Positions 27,101 to 35,583 of a stretch of 55,215 nt of DNA are shown here, piece after piece (position 1 is the stretch's first letter; every line of letters begins with the position of its first letter). The notes under the pieces were generated by a model. The model saw only the letters and a program-made list of their open reading frames with translations. It was not told the origin of the DNA and did not search any database. This DNA is from an uncultured Bacteroides sp. (GTDB taxonomy: Bacteria; Bacteroidota; Bacteroidia; Bacteroidales; Bacteroidaceae): positions 1 through 55,215 of the forward strand of contig NZ_CAUCSQ010000029.1 of the NCBI RefSeq assembly GCF_958445495.1, in the 5' to 3' direction. The position numbers and the translations under genes are program-made.

Positions 27101-29425
27101 TTATTCAGCCTTAATGCTGTTCACCGGATTTTCATTGGCAATATACCATGCCTTTAACACCACGCAAACTATAATCAATACCTGTACGAACAAAGCAGTA
27201 CCTACAAAAAGCAAAGGATTCAGGCCTATCTGCTCGGCAAACTGGTCAAGCCAAGCCCGCCCTGCAAAATAAGCGACCACTGTCCCTATCAAAATAGAAA
27301 CCACGGAAACGTACAGAATATCACATGTCAACAATCTCAATATATGCGATGCCTCAGCTCCATTCACCTTCCGGATAGCAATTTCCTTGCTCCGGCGTTG
27401 AGTCTCGTCATTGACATAACCAATCAATCCCATGATAACAATCAGCAGGATAAAACCCGAAGTAATCCAAACAGCGTTGCGGAACCGGTACACATTCTTA
27501 TACACATCCTTCACCATCCGGTCGACCGAAACAAATTGCAGAGACATGTTCGGGAATGTTTTCTCCACAAACTCATTCAAGCGTTTCAAGTTTTCGTCAT
27601 AAGGCTGTTTCAAACGTACATTAAATGTATGACTACTTTGTGCCTGTTCATCACCTATCAAAACGATAGGAGCCTGAGAAGAATAAAAACTGTAATTCCG
27701 GACATCACGGAAAACACCGACAACTGTTCCTTGGAAACCGTTTACTTTCTTCCCTACCGCACCATCCGTCCATTTCATCAAGCGCACCAACTCCTCGTTA
27801 ACCAGCAAATCTCCCTGTTTTTTCAGAGTAGTCCCCTCTATGAGTTTAATCCCCATTACCTCCGGATAATTGTAATGGCAATAATTAAAATTAAGCGTGG
27901 CAATCCGCTTGCCGTCATTTCCGATCAACCCGCGTGTCCAATACTCTCCAAGTACTCCATTCACAGCAGCAGTCACCCCGGCTACCATCGGCTGGCGTCG
28001 CAGTTCATCCTTCACATACTCGACAGATTCCTTAGGAAGCCACGTCTGGGCTTGAGTCAATCCAGGAATGACAATGCCCATATCCCGGCTCATCAAATGA
28101 CTGTATTGCAACAAAGTAACCAACAACAGCCCTAAGACAAATGAAACCCCGGTAAACTGCACGAACAACAATGAACGCTTCCATCCTTTCTTTCCGTCGG
28201 TATAACGACGGAACACCTGCGTAACAGGTATGTGTGAGAAAAGGCGTCCGGGGATGCAACCCGCCAATACAAAAAGCACGATAACGGTAAGCAACGGAAC
28301 CCATAACGTTTCCCAAGTAAACAATGAAGAAAGACGGACAGAAAGCAAATCCTCAATCAAACCGTCCATATTAAATATCAACAGGAAACTAAGCAGTACA
28401 GACACAATGACAAGAATCCCCGTCTCCATCAGAAACATACCGAAAATATTCGCCGAACTGGCCCCGTTACACTTATGCACTCCTATCCCTTTCGCACGAC
28501 GGTTCAAAGTAGCAATAGAAACCAGCATATAGTTCATGATAGCCACGAAGAAAATGGCAAACCCCAGAAATCCATAGATAACCAGCCGTTTCTGCACATC
28601 GAAAAACGACAAATGAAATTTCACCAACGGAATGACACTATAATCCATCTTCCAACCGTCAAGCTCCAAAGAAGTGTATTTTCCTATCACCCTCTGAATA
28701 TTATCATTCACTTTATCAATATCCGAAGCATTACGCAAACGGAGAAACGCATAAAACACGTCGTTCCCTTTCCAACCGGCCCCGGCCTGATAACCTCCGT
28801 CACGATGGATGGAAACTACAAAATCGTGAGTCAGCATCGTATTCTCCGGTACATCCTTATATACGCCGCGGATGGTAAAGTCTTTCTGCTTGTCGGCAGA
28901 AAGCGTCTTGCCAATCGGGTCCTCGCTTCCGAAAGTCTCACGGGCGAAATGCTCCGAAACAAAAACACTTCCAGGCATAATCATATCCTTGGGATTCCCT
29001 TTCAACACCGGTATGTCGAAAGTCTGAAAAAAACAGGTATCCACATATATATAATCCACATCAGACAGCAATTTGTCCTCATAGTATATGCTAAAACTCG
29101 TCAGAGGAAGGACACAACTGGCAAACTCGATTTCTTCCGGCATTTCTTGTGCTAGCGTAGCAGCCGTTACATCATAAACCGTATAATCGTAATTTTGTCT
29201 TTCATCATCCCTTATCACCTCACCCGTACCGGGATTGGTAATCCGGCAACGTACAAGCGCCAAACGTTCCGCTTCCGAATAACAACGCTCATAACTCAAC
29301 TCAAACACAATCTGCGAGAAAAGCAGGATACCGATGGTAAGCCCTAAAGAAAGAGAAATCACCCTTATGATATTCGAACCCCATTCACGTTTCAAAGTCC
29401 GTATGCTATAATAAAATTGTCTCAT
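27101..29425 (-). CDS. FtsX/MacB-type ABC transporter permease
   Basis: 774 residues with two FtsX-type modules: a first helix near the N-terminus, a large periplasmic MacB-like core domain (residues 50-285, with DIPVLKGNPKDM and PIGKTL), three helices with the RRAKGIGVHKCNGAS loop, then a second helix, a second periplasmic domain (residues 440-655, with MGIKLIEGTTL and TVVGVFRDV), and three final helices with RRSKEIAIRKVNGAEASH. Such mechanotransmission transporters move lipids, peptides or toxins or signal across the envelope. It lies 12 nt from its ATPase gene. A candidate sigma-54 promoter and tandem dyads upstream, with an NtrC-type regulator nearby, suggest induction by an envelope cue. 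Confidence 0.88.
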   Translation of the reverse strand: MRQFYYSIRTLKREWGSNIIRVISLSLGLTIGILLFSQIVFELSYERCYSEAERLALVRCRITNPGTGEVIRDDERQNYDYTVYDVTAATLAQEMPEEIEFASCVLPLTSFSIYYEDKLLSDVDYIYVDTCFFQTFDIPVLKGNPKDMIMPGSVFVSEHFARETFGSEDPIGKTLSADKQKDFTIRGVYKDVPENTMLTHDFVVSIHRDGGYQAGAGWKGNDVFYAFLRLRNASDIDKVNDNIQRVIGKYTSLELDGWKMDYSVIPLVKFHLSFFDVQKRLVIYGFLGFAIFFVAIMNYMLVSIATLNRRAKGIGVHKCNGASSANIFGMFLMETGILVIVSVLLSFLLIFNMDGLIEDLLSVRLSSLFTWETLWVPLLTVIVLFVLAGCIPGRLFSHIPVTQVFRRYTDGKKGWKRSLLFVQFTGVSFVLGLLLVTLLQYSHLMSRDMGIVIPGLTQAQTWLPKESVEYVKDELRRQPMVAGVTAAVNGVLGEYWTRGLIGNDGKRIATLNFNYCHYNYPEVMGIKLIEGTTLKKQGDLLVNEELVRLMKWTDGAVGKKVNGFQGTVVGVFRDVRNYSFYSSQAPIVLIGDEQAQSSHTFNVRLKQPYDENLKRLNEFVEKTFPNMSLQFVSVDRMVKDVYKNVYRFRNAVWITSGFILLIVIMGLIGYVNDETQRRSKEIAIRKVNGAEASHILRLLTCDILYVSVVSILIGTVVAYFAGRAWLDQFAEQIGLNPLLFVGTALFVQVLIIVCVVLKAWYIANENPVNSIKAE

Positions 29426-29437
29426 AACCTGTCCTGT

Positions 29438-30112
29438 TTAAGCCGTCACACTTGCCACAACACTTCCGTCAAATAAATGAACGGTACGGTGAGCGAAACT
29501 CGCATCATGCTGTGAATGCGTCACCATGACAATAGTAGTCCCTTCCCTGTTCAGTTCCGTAAGCAGGTTCATCACCTCCGCCCCGTTTTTCGAGTCCAGA
29601 TTACCCGTAGGTTCGTCGGCAAGTATCAACCTGGGAGCAGTCACCACAGCACGCGCTATGGCAACCCGTTGCTGTTGTCCCCCGGAAAGCTGTTGCGGAA
29701 AATGCTTGGCACGATGGCTGATGTTCATTCTTTTTAAAATATCTTCCACCATCCGCCGGCGTTCCGATGATTTGAATCCCAGGTAAGTTAGCGGCAACTC
29801 CACATTCTCATAAACATTCAACTCATCTATCAGATTGAAACTCTGAAAAACAAAACCGAGCTTACCTTTGCGGGCATACGTACGCTCTTTCTCTTTCAAC
29901 CCGGCCATCTCTTCCCCCATCAACCGATACGAACCCTCGGTAGGATTGTCCAGCAAACCGAGAATATTCAGCAAGGTGGATTTGCCGCACCCCGAAGGGC
30001 CCATGATGGCGACAAACTCCCCTTCCTTCACCTCAAGACTCACGTGATTTAATGCAACCGTCTCCACTTCAGAAGTACGGAATACTTTACTAATGTCTGT
30101 AATTTGTATCAT
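29438..30112 (-). CDS. LolD/MacB-type ABC transporter ATP-binding protein
   Basis: 224 residues. Walker A GPSGCGKST, Q-loop FQSFNLIDELNVYENVELP, signature LSGGQQQR, Walker B LILADEPTGNLDS and the switch histidine MVTHS are all in place. It is the ATPase for the FtsX-like permease downstream. I place the start at the ATG at 30112; the longer frame begins with TTG at 30121. The long leader (about 135 nt) runs back to the candidate sigma-54 promoter. Confidence 0.92.
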   Translation of the reverse strand: MIQITDISKVFRTSEVETVALNHVSLEVKEGEFVAIMGPSGCGKSTLLNILGLLDNPTEGSYRLMGEEMAGLKEKERTYARKGKLGFVFQSFNLIDELNVYENVELPLTYLGFKSSERRRMVEDILKRMNISHRAKHFPQQLSGGQQQRVAIARAVVTAPRLILADEPTGNLDSKNGAEVMNLLTELNREGTTIVMVTHSQHDASFAHRTVHLFDGSVVASVTA

Positions 30113-30258
30113 TTTATTCAAATTTATGATGTTTCATACTTACCATGTCCCGACAATCCGTTTATCTCATCTTTCGCATTCTTCCGAAAAATCCCATACA
30201 GGACAACTTGCCCATACCTTTCATAATCATTCTGTTATGAAAGATGCCTTAATTATAA

Positions 30259-30274
30259 TACAGGAAGTATGCCA
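30259..30274 (-). promoter_or_regulatory. Candidate sigma-54 (-24/-12) promoter of the ABC operon
   Basis: Minus-strand TGGCATACTTCCTGTA compares with TGGCACGN4TTGCA: the GG doublet and the downstream TG are 12 nt apart as required, with C-to-T at the -12 C and one other change. It lies 55-100 bp from the tandem dyads on the upstream side, as for NtrC-type activation. Transcription would start near 30247. Confidence 0.5.
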
Positions 30275-30329
30275 AAATCAAAAATTTATTAATAATCAAT
30301 TATTTAAGCCTTACCGATTCCATCCTTCA

Positions 30330-30369
30330 TTGTCTAATAATTAGACAATGACGTCCAATTATTAGACAA
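30330..30369. promoter_or_regulatory. Two tandem 19-bp dyads (candidate activator sites)
   Basis: Site 1, TTGTCTAATAATTAGACAA (30330-30348), is a perfect dyad except its centre base. Site 2 (30351-30369) matches site 1 at 15 of 19 positions. Their centres are 21 bp apart, two helical turns, so both would face the same side of DNA. Relative to the minus-strand sigma-54 start they are at about -92 and -113, the usual upstream-activating range. The locus encodes an NtrC-type activator 1.7 kb away. Confidence 0.65.
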
Positions 30370-30516
30370 ATCGCCCAACGGCTCCAACCTGCCCGGAGAA
30401 TAGATACTTCTACCTATTTATTGTTCCCTTTTTCCTATTTCATATCGCCGACTATCAATATATCATTCAAAAACTTTACCTTCGCATAAAGTTTTCAACA
30501 AACCGATATTTAAATT

Positions 30517-31320
30517 ATGCCAAACAAAAAATTATGCATCCTCTTGTCTTGCCTGCTTTGGGCGGGATGTGACATGATTGACTATCACCCCTATGATGTG
30601 CGAATCAGTGGAGAGACGAATATAAACGCACGCAACATCGAACAAATAGAGACCGGCTGCAAAGGTAAAACAACCATCCGCTTCGTCACTATGGGCGATT
30701 CCCAACGCTGGTATGACGAAACCGCCGATTTTGTAAATGAAATCAATAAAAGAAACGACATTGACTTCGTCATTCATGGCGGAGACATGAGCGATTTCGG
30801 AGTTACCAAAGAATTTATCTGGCAACGAGACATCATGAACGGGCTGAAAGTCCCTTATGTAGCCCTTATCGGAAACCACGACTGCCTAGGTACGGGAGAA
30901 GAGACTTTTAAAACCATCTTCGGAACAACCAACTTCTCTTTTATCGCCGGAGATACAAAATTCGTCTGCCTCAACACCAATGCGTTGGAATACGATTATT
31001 CAGAACCGGTTCCGGACTTTACTTTTATGGAAAACGAAATAACGGCCAGAGCCGGTGAATTCTCAAAAACCGTGGTATGCATGCATGCGCGTCCCTACAC
31101 GGACGTGTTCAATGACAATGTGGCGAAAGTCTTCCAACATTACGTAAAACAATACCCCGGCATTCAATTCTGTACTGCCGCACACACCCACCACTATCGG
31201 GACGATGTGATTTTTGACGACGGAATACACTACATAACCAGTGATTGCATGGATTACCGCAGTTACCTGGTATTTACCATAACCCCGGAAAAATATACAT
31301 ATGAACTGGTTAAATATTAA
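30517..31320 (+). CDS. Calcineurin-like metallophosphoesterase lipoprotein
   Basis: 267 residues. A signal peptide ends in the lipobox LLWAGC, so the mature protein is membrane-anchored outside the cytoplasm. Metallophosphoesterase motifs follow in order: MGDSQRW (D), HGGDMSDFG (GDxxD-like), GNHDC (GNHD), MHARP and AHTHHYRDD (GHxH-like). Substrate unknown. A near-consensus -7, TACCTTCG, lies at about 30477-30484. It overlaps the next gene by 20 nt and sits between the ABC transporter and its presumed regulator. Confidence 0.82.
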   Translation: MPNKKLCILLSCLLWAGCDMIDYHPYDVRISGETNINARNIEQIETGCKGKTTIRFVTMGDSQRWYDETADFVNEINKRNDIDFVIHGGDMSDFGVTKEFIWQRDIMNGLKVPYVALIGNHDCLGTGEETFKTIFGTTNFSFIAGDTKFVCLNTNALEYDYSEPVPDFTFMENEITARAGEFSKTVVCMHARPYTDVFNDNVAKVFQHYVKQYPGIQFCTAAHTHHYRDDVIFDDGIHYITSDCMDYRSYLVFTITPEKYTYELVKY

Positions 31321-32026
31321 ATATACAGTACGGATGGCGGGACTGCTGATGACTTTCCTGCTTTTCTCCCGTCCGGTATCAGCTATCTGCAAGCGTGACT
31401 CATCATTTGCCGTCGCCAATCCGGACACCGTATTGCCTGCTACACCCAGCCAGACGAAAACAACCCGTTACGACAAACGTATCCACCGCTTCCGCAGGCA
31501 TTGGGAACGAATCATACCTACCCATTCAAAAATTCAATATGCCGGAAACATGGGGCTGCTTTCTCTCGGACCGGGATGGGACTACGGAAAACATAACCAG
31601 TGGGAGACCGACCTGTTATTCGGTTTCATTCCGAAATATTCATCCAAAAAAGCGAAAATAACCATGACGCTGAAACAGAACTACATGCCCTGGAGCATTC
31701 ACATAGGCAAAGGTTTCTCTACGGAACCGTTGGCTTGCGGGCTTTATCTGAACACCGTATTCGGCGACCAGTTCTGGGTAAACGAGCCCGACCGCTATCC
31801 GAAAGGTTATTACGGTTTTTCCAGCAAAATACGTATCCATGTCTACCTGGGACAACGGCTGACGTATGACATCGCCCCGAAATACCGGTTTCTGGCAAAA
31901 TCCGTCACTTTCTTCTATGAAATAAGTACATGTGACCTTTACCTGATTAGCGCTGTAAACAATAGCTACCTCAGACCCCGTGATTATCTCAGCCTATCGT
32001 TCGGAGTAAAATTCCAGTGGTTGTAA
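31301..32026 (+). CDS. Predicted outer-membrane beta-barrel protein, unnamed family
   Basis: 241 residues. Signal peptide through about residue 28 (MAGLLMTFLLFSRPVSA). The mature part is aromatic- and glycine-rich with alternating strands (WDYGKHNQWETDLLFGFIP, YYGFSSKIRIHVYLGQRLTY) and ends in LSLSFGVKFQWL, which fits a barrel-closing strand. I do not recognise the family. Its start lies inside the preceding phosphoesterase gene, so the two are translated together and may share a function at the envelope. Confidence 0.72.
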   Translation: MNWLNIKYTVRMAGLLMTFLLFSRPVSAICKRDSSFAVANPDTVLPATPSQTKTTRYDKRIHRFRRHWERIIPTHSKIQYAGNMGLLSLGPGWDYGKHNQWETDLLFGFIPKYSSKKAKITMTLKQNYMPWSIHIGKGFSTEPLACGLYLNTVFGDQFWVNEPDRYPKGYYGFSSKIRIHVYLGQRLTYDIAPKYRFLAKSVTFFYEISTCDLYLISAVNNSYLRPRDYLSLSFGVKFQWL

Positions 32027-32041
32027 TTTCAATGACGAATC

Positions 32042-32072
32042 TTGAATTATGAATTACTTTTTCGTAAGTTTG
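32042..32072 (+). promoter_or_regulatory. Promoter of the NtrC-type regulator operon
   Basis: TTG (32042-32044), 20-bp spacer, TAAGTTTG (32065-32072): a close fit to the Bacteroides vegetative consensus. Transcription would begin near 32079, after the GTG at 32077 and before the ATG at 32095, which fixes the start of the regulator. Confidence 0.75.
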
Positions 32073-32094
32073 CGGCGTGCAAACAGAATCGAAT

Positions 32095-33438
32095 ATGAAT
32101 AAATCTGGAACAATTATCATTGTAGACGATAACAAAGGAGTGCTGGCCGCCGTACAGCTCCTTTTGAAAAACTACTTTTCAAAAGTTGTCATACTTGCCT
32201 CACCGGCCGCCCTCATTTCCGTAATACGGGAAGAAATGCCGGAAGCAGTGTTGTTGGACATGAACTTCACGGCAGGTATCAACACCGGTAATGAAGGGTT
32301 GTTCTGGCTACACGAAATAAAGAAAGTACAACCGGAGCTTCCCGTCGTACTCTTTACCGCTTATGCGGATATCGACCTCGCCATCCGGGGAATCAAAGAA
32401 GGAGCCACCGATTTCATCGTCAAACCGTGGGACAACCGGAAATTAATAGAAACCCTGACAAATGCCGTCCAACCCCTACGGAATGGAAAGAAAGGAAAAA
32501 TACAGAAAGAACCTGCCGACAATCCGCCTATCTATTGGGGAGAAAGCCAAACGATGCGACAGCTCCGGATGCTAATTGAAAAAGTAGCCGCCACAGACGC
32601 CAACATCCTGATTACAGGTGAAAACGGAACAGGTAAAGAAGTACTCGCACGGGAAATCCATGCCCTTTCCAACCGGAAACATCAGGAAATGATTGCCGTA
32701 GACATGGGAGCCATTACCGAGTCCCTATTCGAAAGCGAACTCTTCGGCCATACAAAAGGGTCCTTTACAGATGCCTATGCCGACCGGACAGGAAAATTTG
32801 AGGCAGCAGACAAAAGCACCTTATTTCTGGATGAAATAGGAAACCTTCCCTATCACCTGCAAGCCAAACTACTGACAGCGCTCCAACGGAGGCAAATCGT
32901 ACGGGTAGGAAGCAACACCCCGATACCCATCGATATCCGGCTGATATGCGCCACCAACCAGAACTTGCAGGAAATGGCCGACCGGGAAGAATTCAGGGAA
33001 GATTTATTATACCGCATCAATACCATCCACATTGAAATACCTCCCCTTAGAAAACGGAAGGAAGACATCATTCCGCTGGCAGGAAAATTCATCATACGTT
33101 TTTGCAAACAATATGGAAAAGAACCGATGGAGCTCACCCCGGCAGCCAAAGAGAAACTGATTGCACATCCCTGGTACGGTAATATCCGGGAACTGGAACA
33201 CGTCATTGAAAAAGCGGTTATCATGAACGATGTCCCGCAAATCCCCGCCGAAATGTTCCAGTTGCCTTCCAGAAAAACAGAAAACGAAGAAAAACAAGTT
33301 TCCACTTTAGAGGAAATGGAAAAACAAATGATACGGAAAGCGCTGGACACCTGTACCGGAAACCTGTCGGCCGTAGCTGTCCAATTAGGTATCACCCGGC
33401 AGACACTTTACAACAAAATGAAAAAATTCGGATTATGA
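32095..33438 (+). CDS. NtrC-family sigma-54-dependent response regulator
   Basis: 447 residues. Receiver domain 1-120 (IIVDDN, phosphoacceptor in AVLLDMNF, KPW). AAA+ domain 150-380: Walker A GENGTGKE, the sigma-54 contact loop written GSFTDA in place of GAFTGA, Walker B TLFLDEIGN and R-finger segment LLYRINTIHIEIPPLR. Fis-type HTH at the end (NLSAVAVQLGITRQTLYNKM). It activates sigma-54 promoters when phosphorylated by the kinase whose gene overlaps its stop (ATGA). Its likely target is the ABC operon behind the tandem dyads. Confidence 0.92.
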   Translation: MNKSGTIIIVDDNKGVLAAVQLLLKNYFSKVVILASPAALISVIREEMPEAVLLDMNFTAGINTGNEGLFWLHEIKKVQPELPVVLFTAYADIDLAIRGIKEGATDFIVKPWDNRKLIETLTNAVQPLRNGKKGKIQKEPADNPPIYWGESQTMRQLRMLIEKVAATDANILITGENGTGKEVLAREIHALSNRKHQEMIAVDMGAITESLFESELFGHTKGSFTDAYADRTGKFEAADKSTLFLDEIGNLPYHLQAKLLTALQRRQIVRVGSNTPIPIDIRLICATNQNLQEMADREEFREDLLYRINTIHIEIPPLRKRKEDIIPLAGKFIIRFCKQYGKEPMELTPAAKEKLIAHPWYGNIRELEHVIEKAVIMNDVPQIPAEMFQLPSRKTENEEKQVSTLEEMEKQMIRKALDTCTGNLSAVAVQLGITRQTLYNKMKKFGL

Positions 33439-34751
33439 GGATAAATTTCCGATATATAACCCGTCAATGCTGGTTCAGGGCAACATTGACCGCACTTCTC
33501 AGTGCGATTACGGTCTGCTTCGGCTTTCTCCAATTCTACATCTGGTCCGGAATCTGTTGCAGCCTGTCAGTCCTGAGCATACTATGGCAGATACGGCTTT
33601 ACCGCCACCACGTCAAACAAGCACTTTTCATGATTGACGCATTGGAGAATAATGACAACTCCTTCCATTTCTCCGAAGATACGGACACGCGCGAGAACAT
33701 ACAAATCAACCGGGCGCTCAACCGGGTCAGCCGCATCTTATATGATGTAAAAGCGGAAACCGCGCAACAGGAAAAATATTACGAACTGATTCTGGATTTT
33801 GTCAGTACCGGCCTTTTAGTCCTCAATGACAACGGAGCCGTGTACCAGAAAAACAAAGAAGCGTTGCACCTCCTGGGATTAAACGTATTCACCCACGTCC
33901 ACCAGCTAAGCAGGATAGACCCCGCACTCATGAAAAAAATAAAAAACTGCTGTCCGGGAGACAAACTGCAAGCTATGTTCCACAATGAACGGGGAACGGT
34001 CAACCTATCTATACACGTCTCGGAAATTAACATACACGAAGAACATCTGCGCATTCTCGCATTGAACGATATTAATACCGAACTGGATGAAAAAGAGATA
34101 GACTCGTGGATTCGGCTGACCCGTGTACTCACCCATGAAATAATGAATTCCGTCACCCCCATCACCTCACTAAGCGATACGCTTCTTTCAATGACGGAAG
34201 GAAAAGACGAAGAAATAAGCCACGGATTGCAAACCATCAGTACAACCGGAAAAGGACTGCTCGCTTTCGTAGATTCCTACCGGAAGTTCACGCGCATACC
34301 GACTCCCGTACCCTCACTCTTCTACGTAAAAACATTCATCGAACGAATGGTCGAACTCACCCGGCACCAGAACCCCTGCGAACAAATTGCCTTCCGGACT
34401 GAAATCGTCCCTGCCGACCTGCTTTTATATGCAGACGAAAACCTTGTCTCGCAAGTGGTTATCAACCTTCTGAAAAATGCAATCCAAGCCATCGGCAATC
34501 AGGCAGACGGGCAAATAGACATTCTTGCCTATTGCAACGAAACAGAAGAAATATGGATTGAAATAAAAAATAACGGCCCCGCTATTCCACCGGAAATAGC
34601 GGAACACATATTTATTCCCTTCTTCACCACAAAAGAAGGAGGCAGCGGAATCGGGTTAAGCATCTCCCGCCAGATTATGCGGCTCTCAGGCGGCAGCCTG
34701 ACCTTATTCCCGGATGAGAAAGAGACAAAATTCATATTAAAATTCAAATAA
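33435..34751 (+). CDS. Sensor histidine kinase partner of the NtrC-type regulator
   Basis: 438 residues. Two N-terminal membrane helices (ATLTALLSAITVCFGFLQF, IWSGICCSLSVLSILW) with almost no periplasmic loop between them, suggesting sensing in the membrane or cytosol. A PAS-like region (residues 110-215) precedes the H-box THEIMNSVTPI, and the ATPase has the N-box VINLLKNAIQAI and G-box FTTKEGGSGIGLSI. Start codon overlaps the regulator stop by four bases. Confidence 0.9.
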   Translation: MRINFRYITRQCWFRATLTALLSAITVCFGFLQFYIWSGICCSLSVLSILWQIRLYRHHVKQALFMIDALENNDNSFHFSEDTDTRENIQINRALNRVSRILYDVKAETAQQEKYYELILDFVSTGLLVLNDNGAVYQKNKEALHLLGLNVFTHVHQLSRIDPALMKKIKNCCPGDKLQAMFHNERGTVNLSIHVSEINIHEEHLRILALNDINTELDEKEIDSWIRLTRVLTHEIMNSVTPITSLSDTLLSMTEGKDEEISHGLQTISTTGKGLLAFVDSYRKFTRIPTPVPSLFYVKTFIERMVELTRHQNPCEQIAFRTEIVPADLLLYADENLVSQVVINLLKNAIQAIGNQADGQIDILAYCNETEEIWIEIKNNGPAIPPEIAEHIFIPFFTTKEGGSGIGLSISRQIMRLSGGSLTLFPDEKETKFILKFK

Positions 34752-34761
34752 CAATTAACCT

Positions 34762-35430
34762 ATGCTTTCCATACTTGCCAACAACCCGTTGTTTCGGGGA
34801 ATCAGCCCGGAAAGGCTATCCTCTGACTTTGAGAAAATCAGTTTTCATACCCGTTTCTATAAAAAAGGAGAAATCCTGGCAAAACAGGGAGACGTCTGCA
34901 ACCGCCTAGTCATTCTGACAAAAGGAAGTGTACGGGGAGAAATGATAGATTACTCAGGAAGACTGATTAAAGTGGAAGATATCGCCTCCCCAAGAGCCAT
35001 CGCCCCCCTTTTCCTGTTCGGTGAAAACAACCGGTATCCGGTAGAAGTGACAGCCAATGAGGCGACCGAAGTAATTGAAATCCCCAGAATAAGCGTACTG
35101 GAGCTGTTCCGTAAAAATGAACAATTCCTGGAAAACTACATGAACCTCTCAGCCAACTACGCGCGTACCCTGTCCGACAAGCTTTTTTTCATGTCCTTCA
35201 AGACTATCCGGCAGAAGATTGCCTCTTACCTGCTTCGACTATACAGCCAACAACAACAGACACACATCACCCTCGACCGTTCCCAACAAGAATTGAGCGA
35301 CTATTTCGGCGTATCCCGTCCTTCTCTGGCACGCGAACTGTCACATATGCAGGAAGACGGGTTACTGGCAGTCGACCGGAAACACATCACCATCCTCCAA
35401 AAAGAAGAATTGGCACGTCTAATCCGGTAA
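34762..35430 (+). CDS. Crp/Fnr-family regulator, HcpR-like
   Basis: 222 residues: cyclic-nucleotide-binding-like domain (residues 15-130) and a C-terminal winged helix with recognition helix GVSRPSLARELSHM. It lacks an Fnr-type cysteine cluster. The gene directly precedes hcp, and the hcp promoter carries a TGTAAC-N4-GTTACA palindrome, the kind of site HcpR uses in Bacteroidetes such as Porphyromonas, where it activates hcp under nitrosative stress. The HcpR identity is therefore inferred from context. It begins 10 nt after the kinase, so it may also be read from that operon. Confidence 0.82.
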   Translation: MLSILANNPLFRGISPERLSSDFEKISFHTRFYKKGEILAKQGDVCNRLVILTKGSVRGEMIDYSGRLIKVEDIASPRAIAPLFLFGENNRYPVEVTANEATEVIEIPRISVLELFRKNEQFLENYMNLSANYARTLSDKLFFMSFKTIRQKIASYLLRLYSQQQQTHITLDRSQQELSDYFGVSRPSLARELSHMQEDGLLAVDRKHITILQKEELARLIR

Positions 35431-35462
35431 CTATCCGGAACAGGCGGAAAACACATTTTTCA

Positions 35463-35498
35463 AACCTGTAGCATTCTTCATGAAAAATGCTACAGGTT
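35463..35498. other. Perfect 13-bp hairpin between the regulator and hcp
   Basis: AACCTGTAGCATT (35463-35475), 10-nt loop, AATGCTACAGGTT (35486-35498). There is no T run after it, so it is not a standard terminator. It touches the operator at 35498, so a protein-binding role is possible. Confidence 0.5.
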
Positions 35499-35543
35499 GT
35501 AACATTGGTTACAGAATCACCTGAAACCTTTCCTCTACTTTTG
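35498..35543 (+). promoter_or_regulatory. hcp promoter with Crp/Fnr-type operator
   Basis: Operator TGTAAC-ATTG-GTTACA at 35498-35513, perfect arms. The -7 TACTTTTG is at 35536-35543, so a start near 35548 puts the operator centre at about -42, the classical class II activator position. No -33 TTTG is present, as expected if activation is by the bound regulator. Confidence 0.75.
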
Positions 35544-35583
35544 CGTTCAATAAACAAAAAGACTAATTAAAAACGTATAAATT

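Noticed and set aside
30119..30126. TAAATTTG promoter for the ABC ATPase gene
   Set aside because: It would start transcription at the start codon itself; more likely chance in AT-rich DNA.
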